A DNA stretch of 21,907 nucleotides from JBCBAP01 sp038532435. Its GTDB lineage: Bacteria > Pseudomonadota > Alphaproteobacteria > Rhodobacterales > Rhodobacteraceae. The notes below the pieces were generated by a model. It saw only the letters and a program-made list of their open reading frames with translations, did no database searches and was not told where the DNA came from. Below, in pieces: positions 6,518 through 15,036 of this stretch. The position numbers and the translations under genes were made by a program. The stretch lies in NCBI GenBank assembly GCA_038532435.1, contig JBCBAP010000058.1:1-21907 (forward strand), in the 5' to 3' direction. Within the stretch, counting starts at the first letter, position 1. Each line of letters starts with the position of its first letter.

Positions 6518-7393
6518 TCCCGCCGCGGCGGCCCTCAGGATCCACCGCTTGAACATCGCAGCACCGGGGCGGAGCACTTCGGGCCGGTGGACAAGGTAAT
6601 AGCCCCCGGGCGCGTCGTCTTCCTGCCAAAGTACCCGCAAGCGCCCCGAGCGCAGGTCATCCTCCAGAAAGGCCCGTGCATAGCCCGCAACGCCGAGCCC
6701 GTCGCGCAATGCACCGAGGATCAGGTTGCCCGGCATCTCCGTAATCTGATCGACGCAGGCATCGACGGCCCCGTGATCGGTCAGCCACCGGTGCACTTCG
6801 TCCGATCCGACCTCGGAAAACCAGGGCAACCGGGCGAGGTCCGCCACATCATCGAACTGCCTGTCCTCAACCAGTGACGGGGCACCGACGATGACGAAGG
6901 GGCTTTCCAGCAGGGGCGTGGCCTCCAGCCCCTCCCACTCCCCATGCCCGAACCGGATGGCGACGTCATAGCCGGGCTGGCGCATGGGCACCACCTCCGC
7001 CGTCGGGTTCAGGATCAGCTGAACGTCCGGATGACGCTTCTGGAAGTCCGCATAGCGCGGCATGAACCAGTTGCTCGCAAAGCTCGGCGTCATGGTGATT
7101 TTGAGCGGGGCTGCATCACGCACATCGGTGATCCGGTCGATCCCCGTCCGGATCCGCGCGAAACCGGCGGCAAGGTCCCGGGCGAGCTCCTGCCCCTCCG
7201 ACGTCAGCACGATCCCCCGACCGACCCGTGTGACGAGCGTGACGGCCAGCTCTTTCTCAAGCCCGCGGACCTGCTGGTTCACCGCGGCTGGGGTCACGTT
7301 GAGCTCCCTCCCCGCCTGGGAAAAGCCGCCGAGCCGCGCGGTCGCCTCGAACGCGCGCAGGGCGGCAAGGGGAGGAAGATGCATCAGCGCCAT
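6485..7393 (-). CDS. LysR-family regulator, GcvA-like
   Basis: A 302-residue LysR-type regulator. The N-terminal helix-turn-helix reads LPPLAALRAFEATARLGGFS and then LNVTPAAVNQQVRGLE, typical of the GcvA/AmpR branch, whose members have 'TxxAVSxQI' in the same place. A two-lobed ligand-binding domain follows (about 90-290), including LKITMTPSFASNWFMPRY and DVAIRFGHGEWEGLEA. The start is the ATG at 7393 with AGGTGAG upstream; a second ATG three codons in is possible. That ribosome site is embedded in a perfect T-N11-A palindrome (7397-7409), which suggests autoregulation. Its target may be the small divergent gene at 7491 or lie elsewhere. The gene's 3' end overlaps the end of the small membrane protein gene. 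The ligand is unknown. Confidence 0.92.
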   Translation of the reverse strand: MALMHLPPLAALRAFEATARLGGFSQAGRELNVTPAAVNQQVRGLEKELAVTLVTRVGRGIVLTSEGQELARDLAAGFARIRTGIDRITDVRDAAPLKITMTPSFASNWFMPRYADFQKRHPDVQLILNPTAEVVPMRQPGYDVAIRFGHGEWEGLEATPLLESPFVIVGAPSLVEDRQFDDVADLARLPWFSEVGSDEVHRWLTDHGAVDACVDQITEMPGNLILGALRDGLGVAGYARAFLEDDLRSGRLRVLWQEDDAPGGYYLVHRPEVLRPGAAMFKRWILRAAAAGSPPADQADDR

Positions 7394-7396
7394 CTA

Positions 7397-7409
7397 TTAG
7401 CTCACCTAA
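7397..7409. promoter_or_regulatory. T-N11-A palindrome TTAG-N5-CTAA over the LysR ribosome site
   Basis: A perfect TTAG-CTCAC-CTAA dyad with the classical LysR T-N11-A spacing begins 4 bases before the LysR start codon. On the minus strand it contains that gene's AGGTGAG ribosome site. A second weaker dyad (TTGCG 7413-7417, CGCAA 7432-7436) lies beside it. Confidence 0.5.
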
Positions 7410-7490
7410 TGTTTGCGCAAAATTCCTGAGTCGCAATGCGGCTCGATCACGCGCATCTAGTGCGTACAACATGCAATCGAGGAGATCAAA

Positions 7491-7631
7491 ATGTTATACC
7501 TGCTTGCAGATACGTTCATGATCGCGACCCGGTTCGATCACCCCAAGCACCCCAACCCGCCGATCGGACGGAAGCGTCGGAGATGGCGCCCGCGTTTCAC
7601 CGGCATGGGCACAAGCCGCAAACTCTGGTGA
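7491..7631 (+). CDS. Possible small gene divergent from the GcvA-like regulator
   Basis: A 46-codon frame starts at an ATG with GAGGAG 7 bases upstream, the best ribosome site in this intergenic region, and ends in TGA at 7629-7631. The product starts with a short hydrophobic piece (MLYLLADTFMIA) and continues as a Pro/Arg-rich basic tail (GRKRRRWRPRF). I recognise no family. LysR genes are often divergent from a gene they control, which fits the position. Against it, the composition is unusual for a folded protein and the frame could be chance in GC-rich DNA. The interval 7394-7918 otherwise holds the LysR operator, two hairpins and the purL promoter. Confidence 0.4.
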   Translation: MLYLLADTFMIATRFDHPKHPNPPIGRKRRRWRPRFTGMGTSRKLW

Positions 7632-7741
7632 CCCGGCGCACCACGCCCGACAACGGGTTCGGAGCTCTCTCTGGCCCTCTGACCAGCCGACCAGTGCGGC
7701 CCCGCCGCCACCGGTAGCAGACCTGCCCTCCTGTCCCAGTC

Positions 7742-7763
7742 CCTGCAAACCGAACCTTGCAGG
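7742..7763. terminator. Hairpin upstream of purL, first of two
   Basis: CCTGCAA (7742-7748) pairs perfectly with TTGCAGG (7757-7763) across an 8-base loop. It lies upstream of the predicted purL promoter, so it more likely ends an upstream transcript than acts as a purL leader. There is no T tract. Confidence 0.4.
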
Positions 7764-7768
7764 ACCGC

Positions 7769-7805
7769 CCCGCCCGACGGTGTCGCCCCGGTCCCGTCGG
7801 GCGGG
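7769..7805. terminator. Twelve-bp hairpin upstream of purL, second of two
   Basis: CCCGCCCGACGG (7769-7780) and CCGTCGGGCGGG (7794-7805) form a perfect 12-bp stem with a 13-base loop, five bases after the previous hairpin. It is very stable but has no T tract. It separates the small-gene region from the purL promoter. Confidence 0.5.
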
Positions 7806-7863
7806 TTCGATCATCAGCGTCAAATCCTTCGCACGCTTTGTGCACTCCGCCCGCAAAACCCCC

Positions 7864-7892
7864 TTGTGCGTCCATTCCGCCCGCCGCTACAT
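7864..7892 (+). promoter_or_regulatory. Probable purL promoter
   Basis: TTGTGC (7864-7869), a 17-base spacer and CTACAT (7887-7892) precede purL by 26 bases, giving a leader of about 20 bases. The same CTACAT box appears in front of bolA. Confidence 0.55.
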
Positions 7893-7918
7893 ACCCCCGC
7901 GCGCAGCCGGAGCCGTCC

Positions 7919-10095
<2,177 letters not shown>

Positions 10096-10096
<1 letters not shown>

Positions 10097-10581
10097 TGCT
10101 CCGCCCGGCCGGACCCCAGGACTTCCCCTTCATCCGGTCACTACAGGCGCGACCCGAGTTGATCGCGCTGATCGCCGCGGACGAGGAGGCAGCACTCCAC
10201 GCCAACCTCGACGATCCAGACATCCTGATGTTCGTGTGGGAGGAGGGCGGGACCGTATCCGGCTTCGCCTTCCTCGCCGGACTCACGAGCAACTCCCGCA
10301 ATCGGGAGGTTCGCCGGATCGCCGTCGATCAGCCCGGACAGGGGATGGGGAAGCGGTTCCTGACCGCCCTCATGTCGCACGCTTTCGGCACCCTCGACAG
10401 CCACCGTCTCTGGCTCGACGTCGCCTCCGACAACACCCGCGCACGGCGCTTCTACGACCGGCTCGGATTTCGCGAGGAAGGCCACTTCCGCGAGGCCTGG
10501 CTCCGCCGCACCGGGGACTATGCCGACCTCGTCATCGTCGCGATGCTGCGCGAGGAATGGGTGACCCGGCCACCGGGCTGA
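10096..10581 (+). CDS. GNAT-family N-acetyltransferase
   Basis: A 161-residue acetyltransferase of the GNAT superfamily, which moves acetyl from acetyl-CoA to an amino group. Motif A is visible as RRIAVDQPGQGMGKRFLTAL (about 75-94), with the Q/GxGxG/A-type acetyl-CoA loop. Motif B is the DVASDNTRARRFYDRLGFREEGHF stretch (about 114-137), the usual 'N-x-A-x-x-Y-x-k-x-G-F' region. The C-terminal part (REAWLRRTGDYADLVIVAML) is typical of the RimJ/RimL-like branch. The substrate cannot be told from sequence. The ATG overlaps the purL stop by one base, so it depends on purL transcription. A role in purine metabolism is not implied by this alone. Confidence 0.88.
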
Positions 10582-10591
10582 CCCCCTGCCC

Positions 10592-10619
10592 TTGCAGGCG
10601 ACATTCCGCCAGTCTACAT
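10592..10619 (+). promoter_or_regulatory. Probable promoter of the bolA-grxD operon
   Basis: TTGCAG (10592-10597), a 16-base spacer and CTACAT (10614-10619) lie 30 bases before the bolA ATG. The -10 is identical to that of purL. No iron-regulatory box (Fur, Irr or IscR type) is obvious around it. Confidence 0.5.
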
Positions 10620-10649
10620 CTGGATCAAGCAACGGACGGAGACCCGCAC

Positions 10650-10892
10650 ATGGCGATGGAAGCGATCGAGATCGAGAAGCTGATCAAGGAAGCGTTTCCC
10701 GCCGCGACCGTGGAGATCCGGGATCTTGCCGGTGACGGCAACCACTACGCGGCAACCGTCGTGGCCCAAGAATTCGCGGGCCTTTCCCGCGTCAAGCAGC
10801 ACCAGATGGTGTATGCGGCGCTGAAGGGAAAGATGGACGGCTCCCACGGCGAGCTTCACGCGCTTGCCCTCACGACAAAGGCGCCGGAGTAA
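10650..10892 (+). CDS. BolA-family protein (BolA1/IbaG-like)
   Basis: An 80-residue BolA-fold protein. BolA proteins pair with CGFS monothiol glutaredoxins to hold a [2Fe-2S] cluster and take part in iron sensing and Fe-S delivery. The sequence shows IEKLIKEAFPAATVEIRDLAGDGNHYAATV (about 7-36, quoted in short: ATVEIRDLAGDGNHY), the 'RVKQHQMVYAALK' helix (47-59) with its conserved His, and GELHALALTTK at the end. The GDGNHY loop lacks the Cys found in some BolA1-type proteins. The ATG at 10650 follows GGACGGAGA. It is the first gene of a three-gene cluster ending in the CGFS glutaredoxin, the partner expected for it. Confidence 0.92.
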   Translation: MAMEAIEIEKLIKEAFPAATVEIRDLAGDGNHYAATVVAQEFAGLSRVKQHQMVYAALKGKMDGSHGELHALALTTKAPE

Positions 10893-10893
10893 G

Positions 10894-11211
10894 ATGACGG
10901 ACTGGGCCTTTGGCGCGCTCTGCCTTGTTGGGCTGATCGTCCTTGGCGCCGCCCTTGAGATGTTCCTGCGCCGAAATGCCCCGCGCAAACCCCTGGTTGA
11001 CCGCATGAACCTCGATACGATCACCGGCGATCCGCCGCGCCATGACGGGATCGACATGGCCATCGTGAACCGCGCACTGCGGCGCAACGAACAGGGCGGC
11101 GCCATGGACAGCCGCATCACCCGCACCCATCTGGTGCACACAGCGAAATCCACCGCGGAGTACACCGCGATGTTCGTGCCCGACAGGGCAAAGCGAAAGG
11201 ACGATACATGA
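10894..11211 (+). CDS. One-TM hypothetical protein between bolA and grxD
   Basis: A 105-residue protein of no family I recognise. An N-terminal membrane segment (WAFGALCLVGLIVLGAALEMFL, about residues 4-25, shown here in part as CLVGLIVLGAALEMF) is followed by a polar, basic cytoplasmic-type tail of 80 residues. The tail contains DTITGDPPRHDGIDMAIVNR and ends RAKRKDDT. No Cys or His cluster suggests metal binding apart from scattered His. It starts one base after the bolA stop, and its own stop overlaps the grxD ATG (ATGA), so all three genes are tightly coupled. That position suggests a role with the BolA/glutaredoxin pair, perhaps at the membrane, but this is inference. Confidence 0.75.
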   Translation: MTDWAFGALCLVGLIVLGAALEMFLRRNAPRKPLVDRMNLDTITGDPPRHDGIDMAIVNRALRRNEQGGAMDSRITRTHLVHTAKSTAEYTAMFVPDRAKRKDDT

Positions 11212-11582
11212 CCGACGCAGCGCAGGAGGCCATCAAGGCCGACGTGACCGACAATGACGTGGTGCTCTTCATGAAAGGGACCGCACAGATGCCCCAGTGC
11301 GGGTTTTCCTCCCGCATCGCAGGCGTGCTCAACTATATGGGCGTGGCCTACAAGGACGTGAACGTCCTCGCCGACGAGGGCATCCGCCAGGGCATCAAGG
11401 ACTATTCGGACTGGCCCACCATTCCGCAGCTCTACGTCAAGGGCGAATTCATCGGCGGCTGCGATATCGTGACCGAGATGACGTTGTCCGGCGAGCTCGA
11501 CGATGTGCTGGAAAAGGCCGGCGTCGCGTTCTCCAAGGAGGCCGCGGACAAGATCCGCGAGACCAACTCCCAGGCAAGCTGA
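11208..11582 (+). CDS. grxD: Monothiol CGFS glutaredoxin (Grx4 type)
   Basis: A 124-residue monothiol glutaredoxin that binds a [2Fe-2S] cluster with glutathione and transfers it to targets or partners BolA. The active site is CGFS within FMKGTAQMPQCGFSSRIAG. The WPTIPQLYVKGEFIGGCDI segment carries the TIPQ cis-Pro and the GGCD glutathione-binding motif. Length is about ten residues above E. coli GrxD, with a short C-terminal extension (SKEAADKIRETNSQAS). The ATG overlaps the previous stop by four bases. Its place downstream of bolA in one operon is the conserved alphaproteobacterial arrangement for this functional pair. Confidence 0.96.
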   Translation: MTDAAQEAIKADVTDNDVVLFMKGTAQMPQCGFSSRIAGVLNYMGVAYKDVNVLADEGIRQGIKDYSDWPTIPQLYVKGEFIGGCDIVTEMTLSGELDDVLEKAGVAFSKEAADKIRETNSQAS

Positions 11583-11600
11583 ACCACCGACAACAGGACC

Positions 11601-11627
11601 GGGCGAGCGGGAGACCCCCGCTCGTCC
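11601..11627. terminator. Strong hairpin between grxD and the zapA-linked RNA
   Basis: GGGCGAGCGGG (11601-11611) pairs with CCCGCTCGTCCC (11617-11627, one G-T pair) around a 5-base loop. It lies 18 bases after the grxD stop, between convergent transcripts, and could serve both. There is no T tract. Confidence 0.55.
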
Positions 11628-11639
11628 CCGTCTCGGCTG

Positions 11640-11800
11640 TCCTCACCACCGACCCTCACCAGCTGGCGGGGCGGTCATGGCAGACAGATACCGGCCGAGT
11701 TGTCGCGCTCAGTCTCCCAATCAAACCTCGGCAAACAGACGCACTGATTTGCAGTGCGGTCCCCCGCTCAGCGAATACGAAAGGCGCAACGCACCCTCCG
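11640..11800 (-). ncRNA. ssrS: Candidate 6S RNA downstream of zapA
   Basis: The interval after zapA has no supported gene but folds well on the minus strand. A long-range stem joins 11762-11772 with 11662-11671 (GCTG, A bulge, GCGGGG against CCCCGCCAGC: 10 pairs). Inside it are a perfect 7-bp hairpin (CGCACTG/CAGTGCG, 11740-11758) and a GCCGAG/CTCGGC stem. 6S RNA, which binds the sigma-70 RNA polymerase holoenzyme, is encoded directly downstream of zapA in many proteobacteria. This location is the main argument. I could not verify the central bubble or the family consensus, and the ends are approximate. It is not a tRNA, since no T-loop or acceptor stem is present. Confidence 0.42.
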
Positions 11801-11808
11801 CGTCCTGC

Positions 11809-12255
11809 TTAGGCGGCAACCGCGGATTCGATCTCGTCCGCGAGGATCTCGAGCTCCTCGGTCAGCGCCTCGAGCATGGCCCGGCTCCGCGTCGCATCAT
11901 CGTTGAAAAGCGCCATCTGCGCCTCGCGCGCACCTGCCTCCTCGGGCGCGTCGGCAACCGGCGCCGCCTCGGCGCTCGCGACCGCCTGCGCTTCCGCCCG
12001 CTCCGCGCGCAATTCAAGCGCCTTGATCTTGTCCTGGGCCGCTGCGAGCTTGCCCTCAAGGTCGAGATGCCGATCGCCAAGCATCAGGCCCGCCATCAGC
12101 AGCATCCGGCTTTCGGGCACCGCCCCGATCGCCTCGTTCAGGATCGTCGCCTGGGTGTTCAGAAGGTCCGCCGCGCGCTGCAGCGCCGCCTCTTCCCCGT
12201 CTTCGCAGGCGACCCGGAAAACGCCGTTTCCAATGCGGATATCGAGCTCAGCCAT
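11809..12255 (-). CDS. zapA: Cell division protein ZapA
   Basis: A 148-residue ZapA, which binds and bundles FtsZ filaments at the division site. The N-terminal globular head is seen in AELDIRIGNGVFRVACEDGE (2-21), followed by EAALQRAADLLNTQATIL and then the 'SRMLLMAGLMLGDRHLDLE' stretch before a long helix. It is longer than E. coli ZapA (109 residues). The excess is an Ala/Glu-rich helical region (about 70-125), probably coiled coil with a flexible linker (AVASAEAAPVADAPEEAG). The ATG overlaps the upstream coiled-coil gene by 8 bases, so both are expressed together. The gene ends just before the candidate 6S RNA. Confidence 0.92.
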   Translation of the reverse strand: MAELDIRIGNGVFRVACEDGEEAALQRAADLLNTQATILNEAIGAVPESRMLLMAGLMLGDRHLDLEGKLAAAQDKIKALELRAERAEAQAVASAEAAPVADAPEEAGAREAQMALFNDDATRSRAMLEALTEELEILADEIESAVAA

Positions 12256-12493
12256 CGGCCCCCTCCTCCACCAGCGGACGCAGTTCCGTGATCAGCGCGT
12301 CGAGCTGGGCGACATCCGCCTCCCGCTTGCGCTCCATCTCCTGAACCTGACCGCGGAGGGCCGCGTTCACGCGCTCCAGCCGCCGCACCGCCTGCGCATC
12401 CCCCGCATCGCCCTCGCCGATCTTGGCGAGAGCTCCGCGGATCCGCGACAGCGCCGTGCCGATGCGGGTCTCAAGACCATCCAAATCGCTCAT
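12248..12493 (-). CDS. Small coiled-coil protein upstream of zapA, ZauP-like
   Basis: An 81-residue protein, almost wholly helical by composition, with heptad-like stretches (VRRLERVNAALRGQVQEMER, then ADVAQLDALITELRPLVEE). It has no signal peptide or membrane segment. The ATG at 12493 is preferred over the longer frame to the right because homology-like coiled coil begins there and the extension is low-complexity. In Caulobacter a coiled-coil protein, ZauP, is encoded immediately upstream of zapA and works with it at the Z ring. Position, size and composition suggest the same role here. I cannot confirm sequence homology by eye. Its stop overlaps the zapA start. Confidence 0.72.
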   Translation of the reverse strand: MSDLDGLETRIGTALSRIRGALAKIGEGDAGDAQAVRRLERVNAALRGQVQEMERKREADVAQLDALITELRPLVEEGADG

Positions 12494-12630
12494 ACCTGCT
12501 CTCCTTGTTCCGCACGCGTCCGGATCCTTTGCCGCCCGAATCGCCCACGTTGCCTCGCTCCCAACATACCCCGGTTCCCCGCAGACCCTAGACCCTTTTG
12601 CGCATCTGTCCGGGCCCGACACGTCCAATC

Positions 12631-12668
12631 CCCTTCTTCTGGCTCCAAATATCCCCGCCGGAGGCTCC
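12631..12668. repeat. Possible lineage-typical intergenic repeat element
   Basis: The sequence CTTCTTCTGGCTCCAAATAT (12633-12652) continues into CCCCGCCGGAGGCTCC. From memory, very similar strings (minus-strand form GGGATATTTGGAGCCAGAAG) occur many times in intergenic DNA of Rhodobacterales. There is only one copy in this window, so the repeat status cannot be shown here. It lies in the 350-base gap between the zapA operon and tkt. Confidence 0.35.
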
Positions 12669-12718
12669 GACAGCAGCCCAAAAGCACACGCCACGCCCTC
12701 TGACACATCGCGCACACC

Positions 12719-12770
12719 GGGCCGGGGGGCGGGCGGGGGCGGGTGGGTGGGACGCCCGTCCCCCCGGCCC
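12719..12770. repeat. G-rich inverted repeat with quadruplex potential upstream of tkt
   Basis: GGGCCGGGGGG (12719-12729) and CCCCCCGGCCC (12760-12770) are a perfect 11-bp inverted repeat. The pairing continues inward (C730-G758, and 731-735 with 753-757) to 17 pairs with one bulged T. The left arm and loop hold six runs of three or more G on the plus strand (12724-12751), enough for a G-quadruplex. It ends 8 bases before the tkt -35 box. Confidence 0.6.
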
Positions 12771-12778
12771 TCCTCCGC

Positions 12779-12806
12779 TTGACGCGGCACCGGCCCGCTC
12801 CTATCA
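12779..12806 (+). promoter_or_regulatory. Probable tkt promoter
   Basis: TTGACG (12779-12784), a 16-base spacer and CTATCA (12801-12806) precede tkt, giving a leader of about 30 bases to the GTG at 12843. The TTGACG box is the same as at the aldolase gene. Confidence 0.5.
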
Positions 12807-12842
12807 CGGCGCGACACCTGATCTGGCATGAGGACCGACCCC

Positions 12843-14855
12843 GTGGACATAGACGCGCTGCGCTCCCGCAACCCCGAGCACTGGAAGAAGGCGACCGCCC
12901 TGCGGGTGCTCGCGCTCGACGCGGTGAAGGCCGCAAACTCGGGCCATTCCGGCATGCCCATGGGTATGGCGGACGTGGCCACGGTCCTGTTCGAGAAGCA
13001 TCTGCGCTTCGACCCGGCCAACCCGGACTGGCCGGATCGGGACCGGTTCATCCTCTCCGCCGGTCACGGGTCCATGCTGCTCTACGGCCTCCTGCATTTG
13101 ACGGGCTACGGCGACATGTCCCTCGACGACATTCGCAATTTCCGCCAGCTGGGGGAGAAGACCGCGGGCCATCCGGAGTTCGGTCACGCAAGCGGGATCG
13201 AGACCACCACCGGCCCCCTCGGCCAGGGGCTTGCCAACGCGGTCGGTTTCGCGATGGCCGAGGCAGCCCTCGCCGCCCGCTTCGGCAAGAAGGTCGTCGA
13301 TCACCACACCTACGTGATAGCCGGGGACGGCTGCCTGATGGAGGGCATCAGCCACGAAGCGATCGGCCTTGCGGGCAAGCAGAAGCTCTCCAAGCTCGTC
13401 CTGCTCTGGGACAACAATGGCATCACCATCGACGGCAAGGTCGACATCACCGACGTGACCGATCAGGTCGCCCGGTTCCGGGCCGCGGGCTGGTCCATCT
13501 TCGAATGCGACGGCCACGATCCGGAGGCCATCGACGCGGCCATAACCGCGGCGAAGGCGGATCCTCTGCCCTCCATGATCGCCTGCAAGACCCACATCGC
13601 CATCGGCTCTTCGGCCCAGGACACGTCCAAGGGTCACGGCGCCCTCACCGACGACCAGCTCATTGCGGACACCCGTGCGGTCTACGGCTGGGATCATGGC
13701 CCGTTCGAGATCCCCCAGGACGTGCGCGATGCCTGGACCCGCATCGGCACCCGGGGCGAGGCGACCCGCGCGGCCTGGCTCGCCCAGTTCTCCGCGCTGT
13801 CCGACGCGCGGCAGAAGGAATTCACGCGGGTGATGGCGCGGGAGGTTCCGACAAAGCTCTCCGCCGCCATCAAGCGGTTCAAGAAGGAAGCGTCCGAGGC
13901 GCAGCCGAAGGTTGCGACCCGCAAATCCTCCCAGAACGTGCTCGAGGTCATCAACAAGGCGATGCCGGAGACCCTCGGCGGCTCCGCCGACCTCACCGGC
14001 TCGAACAACACGCTCACAGCGGATCTCGGCACTTTCGATGCGGACAACCGCAAGGGCCGGCATGTCCGCTACGGCATCCGCGAGCACGGCATGGCCGCGG
14101 TCATGAACGGGATGAGCCTGCACGGCGGCGTCCAGCCCTACGGCGGCACCTTCATGGTCTTCACCGACTATGCCCGCCCCGCCATGCGCCTCTCCGCGAT
14201 CATGGGGCAGCGCGTGGTCTACGTGATGACCCATGACAGCATCGGCGTAGGCGAGGACGGCCCGACCCACCAGCCCGTGGAGCATCTCGCCTCCCTGCGC
14301 ATCATCCCGGGCTTCCGCATTCTGCGCCCGGCGGACAGTGTCGAGACGGCGGAGGCGTGGGAGATCGCACTCAACCACGACGGCCCGTCGGTTCTCGCCC
14401 TGACCCGGCAGAACCTGCCAACCGTGCGCACCACCCACAGCCAGAAAAACCTCACCGCCCAGGGCGGCTACATCCTCGCGGAGGCGGAGAACAAGCGCCG
14501 CGCGATACTGATGGCGACGGGCTCCGAAGTGTCCCTCGCCATGGAGGCCAAGGCGATGCTGGAGGCCGACGGGATCGGCACCCGCGTCGTCTCCATGCCC
14601 TGCTGGGAGCTCTTCGAGGAGCAACCCGAGGCCTACCGGCGCAAGGTTCTGCCCGCGGGCCCGGTCCGGGTCGGCATCGAGGCCGGCGTGCGCTTCGGCT
14701 GGGACCGCTGGCTCTACGGGGAGCGGGGCAAGCGGGAAAAGGGTGATTTCGTCGGGATGGAAACGTTCGGCGCCTCCGGGCCTGCCACCCAGGTTTTCGA
14801 GCATTTCGGGATTACCGCCGCGGCCACGGTCGCCAAGGTCAAGGCGATGCTCTGA
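12843..14855 (+). CDS. tkt: Transketolase
   Basis: This 670-residue enzyme moves two-carbon ketol units between sugar phosphates in the non-oxidative pentose phosphate pathway, using thiamine diphosphate. Visible features are NSGHSGMPMGMAD near residue 35, the GDGCLMEGISHEA cofactor motif near 161 with WDNNGITIDG after it, and the pyrimidine domain with RYGIREHGMAAVMNGMSLHG. VYVMTHDSIGVGEDGPTHQP and the C-terminal ATGSEVSLAMEA domain follow. The GTG at 12843 is preferred because GAGGA lies 8 bases before it and family members begin at this point (DIDALRSRNPEHW). An in-frame ATG at 12828 adds five residues and has a poor ribosome site. In many Rhodobacterales gap follows tkt; here a short intergenic region and an acetyltransferase do. 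Confidence 0.97.
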   Translation: MDIDALRSRNPEHWKKATALRVLALDAVKAANSGHSGMPMGMADVATVLFEKHLRFDPANPDWPDRDRFILSAGHGSMLLYGLLHLTGYGDMSLDDIRNFRQLGEKTAGHPEFGHASGIETTTGPLGQGLANAVGFAMAEAALAARFGKKVVDHHTYVIAGDGCLMEGISHEAIGLAGKQKLSKLVLLWDNNGITIDGKVDITDVTDQVARFRAAGWSIFECDGHDPEAIDAAITAAKADPLPSMIACKTHIAIGSSAQDTSKGHGALTDDQLIADTRAVYGWDHGPFEIPQDVRDAWTRIGTRGEATRAAWLAQFSALSDARQKEFTRVMAREVPTKLSAAIKRFKKEASEAQPKVATRKSSQNVLEVINKAMPETLGGSADLTGSNNTLTADLGTFDADNRKGRHVRYGIREHGMAAVMNGMSLHGGVQPYGGTFMVFTDYARPAMRLSAIMGQRVVYVMTHDSIGVGEDGPTHQPVEHLASLRIIPGFRILRPADSVETAEAWEIALNHDGPSVLALTRQNLPTVRTTHSQKNLTAQGGYILAEAENKRRAILMATGSEVSLAMEAKAMLEADGIGTRVVSMPCWELFEEQPEAYRRKVLPAGPVRVGIEAGVRFGWDRWLYGERGKREKGDFVGMETFGASGPATQVFEHFGITAAATVAKVKAML

Positions 14856-14911
14856 CCGGACGGTCCTGTCGCCTCCCGAAGGTCGGCAACAAATCGCCAC
14901 ATGATGAGACC

Positions 14912-14956
14912 CCGGGTTATGCGAACAGCGTAACCCGGCCATTTTCGTGGTTTTTT
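14912..14956 (+). terminator. Intrinsic terminator after tkt
   Basis: CCGGGTTA (14912-14919) and TAACCCGG (14931-14938) pair perfectly, with further GC pairs inside. They are followed by TTTT and a run of six T (14951-14956). It lies 57 bases after the tkt stop. Confidence 0.7.
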
Positions 14957-15036
14957 CGTGCGCGCGCCCTTGCCAGACCCCGCATACCGCCCCCACATAC
15001 CGTCCATCTTGCCAGGTTCGGAAAAGGAGTGGGGCG

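Noticed and set aside
7742..7805. Purine riboswitch or leader for purL
   Set aside because: A good promoter lies downstream of the hairpins and leaves only about 20 bases of leader; no purine riboswitch core is visible.
11740..11758. tRNA-like anticodon hairpin on the minus strand (CTGCAAAT loop, Cys-like)
   Set aside because: The loop spacing is wrong, position 33 is not T in any consistent fold, and no T-loop or acceptor stem is found nearby.
12828..12842. ATG start for transketolase at 12828
   Set aside because: Its ribosome site is poor, while the GTG at 12843 has GAGGA at good spacing and matches the usual N-terminus of the family.
12804..14996. Long open frame of 730 codons on the minus strand opposite tkt
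   Set aside because: It mirrors tkt completely, its product is Gly/Arg/His/Asp-rich without any family motif, and GC-rich DNA gives such antisense frames by codon bias.
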